From NCBI GenBank assembly GCA_014729665.1, contig WJJO01000427.1, positions 1-6,665 of the forward strand: 6,665 nt of DNA, read 5' to 3'. The translations under genes and the position numbers were made by a program. This stretch comes from Caldifarciminota bacterium (GTDB lineage Bacteria; Hydrothermota; Tepidihabitantia; B3-TA06). Within the stretch, counting starts at the first letter, position 1, and each line of letters opens with the position of its first letter. The notes below the pieces were generated by a model, which saw only the letters and a list, made by a program, of their open reading frames with translations, was not told the DNA's origin and ran no database searches. Of the stretch, positions 6,074 through 6,665 are shown in pieces.

Positions 6074-6181
6074 AGGATATACTAAAGGCAAGATTTGGTT
6101 ATGACAGGTTGCGCATACCGTAGGTATTCGTAACAGCCTCCTCGGGTCCCGGCCTTCTGCGAAGGCCGGGATCTTTTTTTT
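6074..6181 (+). ncRNA. Predicted small RNA with hairpin, CCTCC linker and terminator stem
   Basis: A perfect promoter and a very strong terminator bracket about 108 nt with no convincing gene. I see a 5' tail, a hairpin (GTTGCG 6108-6113 with CGTAAC 6129-6134, one C-T mismatch, then ATACC 6115-6119 with GGTAT 6123-6127 and a 3-nt loop), a linker GCCTCCTC (6136-6143), and the terminator stem. The CCTCC linker is complementary to the Shine-Dalgarno core, as in C-rich bacterial sRNAs that block translation. It does not match the 6S, SRP, tmRNA, RNase P or tRNA patterns I can recall. The alternative is an attenuated leader: a 10-codon ATG frame (6101-6133) exists but has no Shine-Dalgarno, and I find no pairing upstream that would compete with the terminator stem. 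The start and the function are inferred. Confidence 0.6.
6145..6181 (+). terminator. Strong intrinsic terminator
   Basis: CCCGGCCTTC (6148-6157) pairs perfectly with GAAGGCCGGG (6161-6170) around a 3-nt loop. The pairing extends by T-A, G-T and G-C to 6145/6173, and an eight-T run follows (6174-6181). This is the clearest terminator in the window and ends the predicted small RNA. Confidence 0.93.
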
Positions 6182-6285
6182 ATATCCCCAGTTTTTTAAC
6201 CGATGTAAAAATCGGGGGATAAATCCTGAGGTAAAAACCTCACTGAACCTTCAAGTGTCGGAAACGATCGATCCAATGAAAACCC
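6182..6285. other. Non-coding spacer with two small hairpins
   Basis: No gene is seen here. TGAGGT (6227-6232) and ACCTCA (6237-6242) form a perfect 6-bp stem around AAAA. Upstream, CCGAT (6200-6204) can pair with ATCGG (6211-6215), nested within a possible ATCCC/GGGAT pairing. Neither stem is followed by a T-tract and I assign no function. Confidence 0.3.
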
Positions 6286-6313
6286 TTGACAGCATGAAAA
6301 ACGAATGTATATT
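6286..6313 (+). promoter_or_regulatory. Promoter upstream of the M55 peptidase remnant (TTGACA-N16-TATATT)
   Basis: A perfect TTGACA (6286-6291), a 16-nt spacer and TATATT (6308-6313, five of six consensus matches) predict a start near 6320. The leader of about 137 nt before the damaged gene contains two tiny ATG frames (13 and 12 codons) without ribosome sites and shows no recognisable riboswitch. The promoter looks intact although the gene it serves is not. Confidence 0.6.
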
Positions 6314-6456
6314 TGTTTGGATGGTTTTTTATGATTTATCAAATCCTTATCCTGTATTTTAAAAAGTGAGCGATTAAGAATCGTACACAATAAATGAGGT
6401 AGCGAACTAAACACGCAGCAGGTACGTAAAGTAGCGTTAGATAAAGGAGCAAGAAA

Positions 6457-6665
6457 GTTAAAATCTTCGTCGTTTGCGATCTGGAAGGGACTGAAGTCGT
6501 GGTTAATATTCGCAGGCAGTGTACTCTGCAAGGTCCTCACTATCTTCAGGCGCGGAAGATGGACTGCTATCTTGCCGATACGTACGACGCGCCCTTCGTA
6601 TTCATCTCCGGAGACAAGGCCGCGGCAGAGAAAGAGAAGAAATCGTGCCCGAAGTCGAGACAGCG
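6457..6665 (+). pseudogene. Decayed M55-family (DppA-like) D-aminopeptidase gene, runs off the window
   Basis: Translation from 6457 gives VKIFVVCDLEG, the start of the zinc D-aminopeptidase family M55, with the metal-ligand pair Asp8 and Glu10 intact. The match continues to YLQARKM. It then jumps directly to CYLADTYDAPFVFISGDKAAAE, which in Bacillus DppA lies roughly a hundred residues later. The deleted part should contain the remaining zinc ligands and the catalytic histidine. A second lesion follows: after EKEK the frame reads KSCPKSRQ, whereas the frame reached by restoring one lost base reads IVPEVETA, the expected family sequence. The start codon is GTT where a GTG or ATG is expected, 7 nt after a good GGAG (6446-6449). 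Three separate lesions make a functional product very unlikely. Family members cleave D-amino-acid peptides. The 3' part lies outside the window. Confidence 0.8.

Noticed and set aside
6101..6133. Ten-codon leader peptide of an attenuator
   Set aside because: There is no Shine-Dalgarno, no run of regulatory codons and no visible antiterminator pairing. A free-standing small RNA explains the signals better.
6196..6540. A 114-codon open frame on the minus strand
   Set aside because: It runs antisense through a promoter and into the recognisable M55 remnant on the plus strand. Its product shows no family pattern and it has no Shine-Dalgarno or promoter of its own.

Overview
The window looks like chromosomal DNA from a Gram-negative-type bacterium. 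It encodes two lipoprotein signal peptides with lipobox cysteines, further Sec-exported proteins, consensus sigma70-type promoters and Shine-Dalgarno sites. The protein families (TPR plus TlpA-type thioredoxin fusion, NlpC/P60 lipoprotein, PQQ-like beta-propeller, Gmad2-like lipoprotein, M55 peptidase remnant) would suit an uncultivated candidate-phylum lineage such as WOR-3/TA06 or the FCB group. That placement is a low-confidence inference; no rRNA or other taxonomic marker is present.

Layout. Positions 37-2551 (minus strand) hold a probable two-gene envelope operon: a secreted TPR/thioredoxin-fold protein, then an overlapping NlpC/P60 cell-wall hydrolase lipoprotein. It is driven by a perfect TTGACA-N16-TATAAT promoter. 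Back to back with it, on the plus strand, is a class I SAM-dependent methyltransferase (2681-3433) whose own promoter lies so close that the mRNA is probably leaderless. Between the methyltransferase and the convergent next gene is a 210-bp spacer with two tandem 45-bp hairpin-forming repeats and a likely terminator for the opposite strand. Positions 3644-5984 (minus) hold a second two-gene envelope unit: a Gmad2-like lipoprotein, probably leaderless, followed by an exported PQQ-type beta-propeller protein.

The right end (5985-6665) has no intact gene but is dense in signals. A perfect TTGACA-N16-TATAAT promoter is followed about 108 nt later by a very strong intrinsic terminator, which predicts a small RNA. 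That RNA has a hairpin and an apparently single-stranded CCTCC (anti-Shine-Dalgarno) linker. Another TTGACA-N16 promoter then leads into a decayed M55 (DppA-like) D-aminopeptidase gene that has lost its start codon, about a hundred internal residues and its reading frame.

The recurring theme is export and the cell envelope: four of the five intact proteins carry signal peptides. The most notable non-coding observations are the uniform 16-nt promoter spacing in five promoters, the two probable leaderless genes, the unannotated small RNA and the paired hairpin repeats. I saw no clearly novel multi-gene system, defence island, mobile element or CRISPR array.
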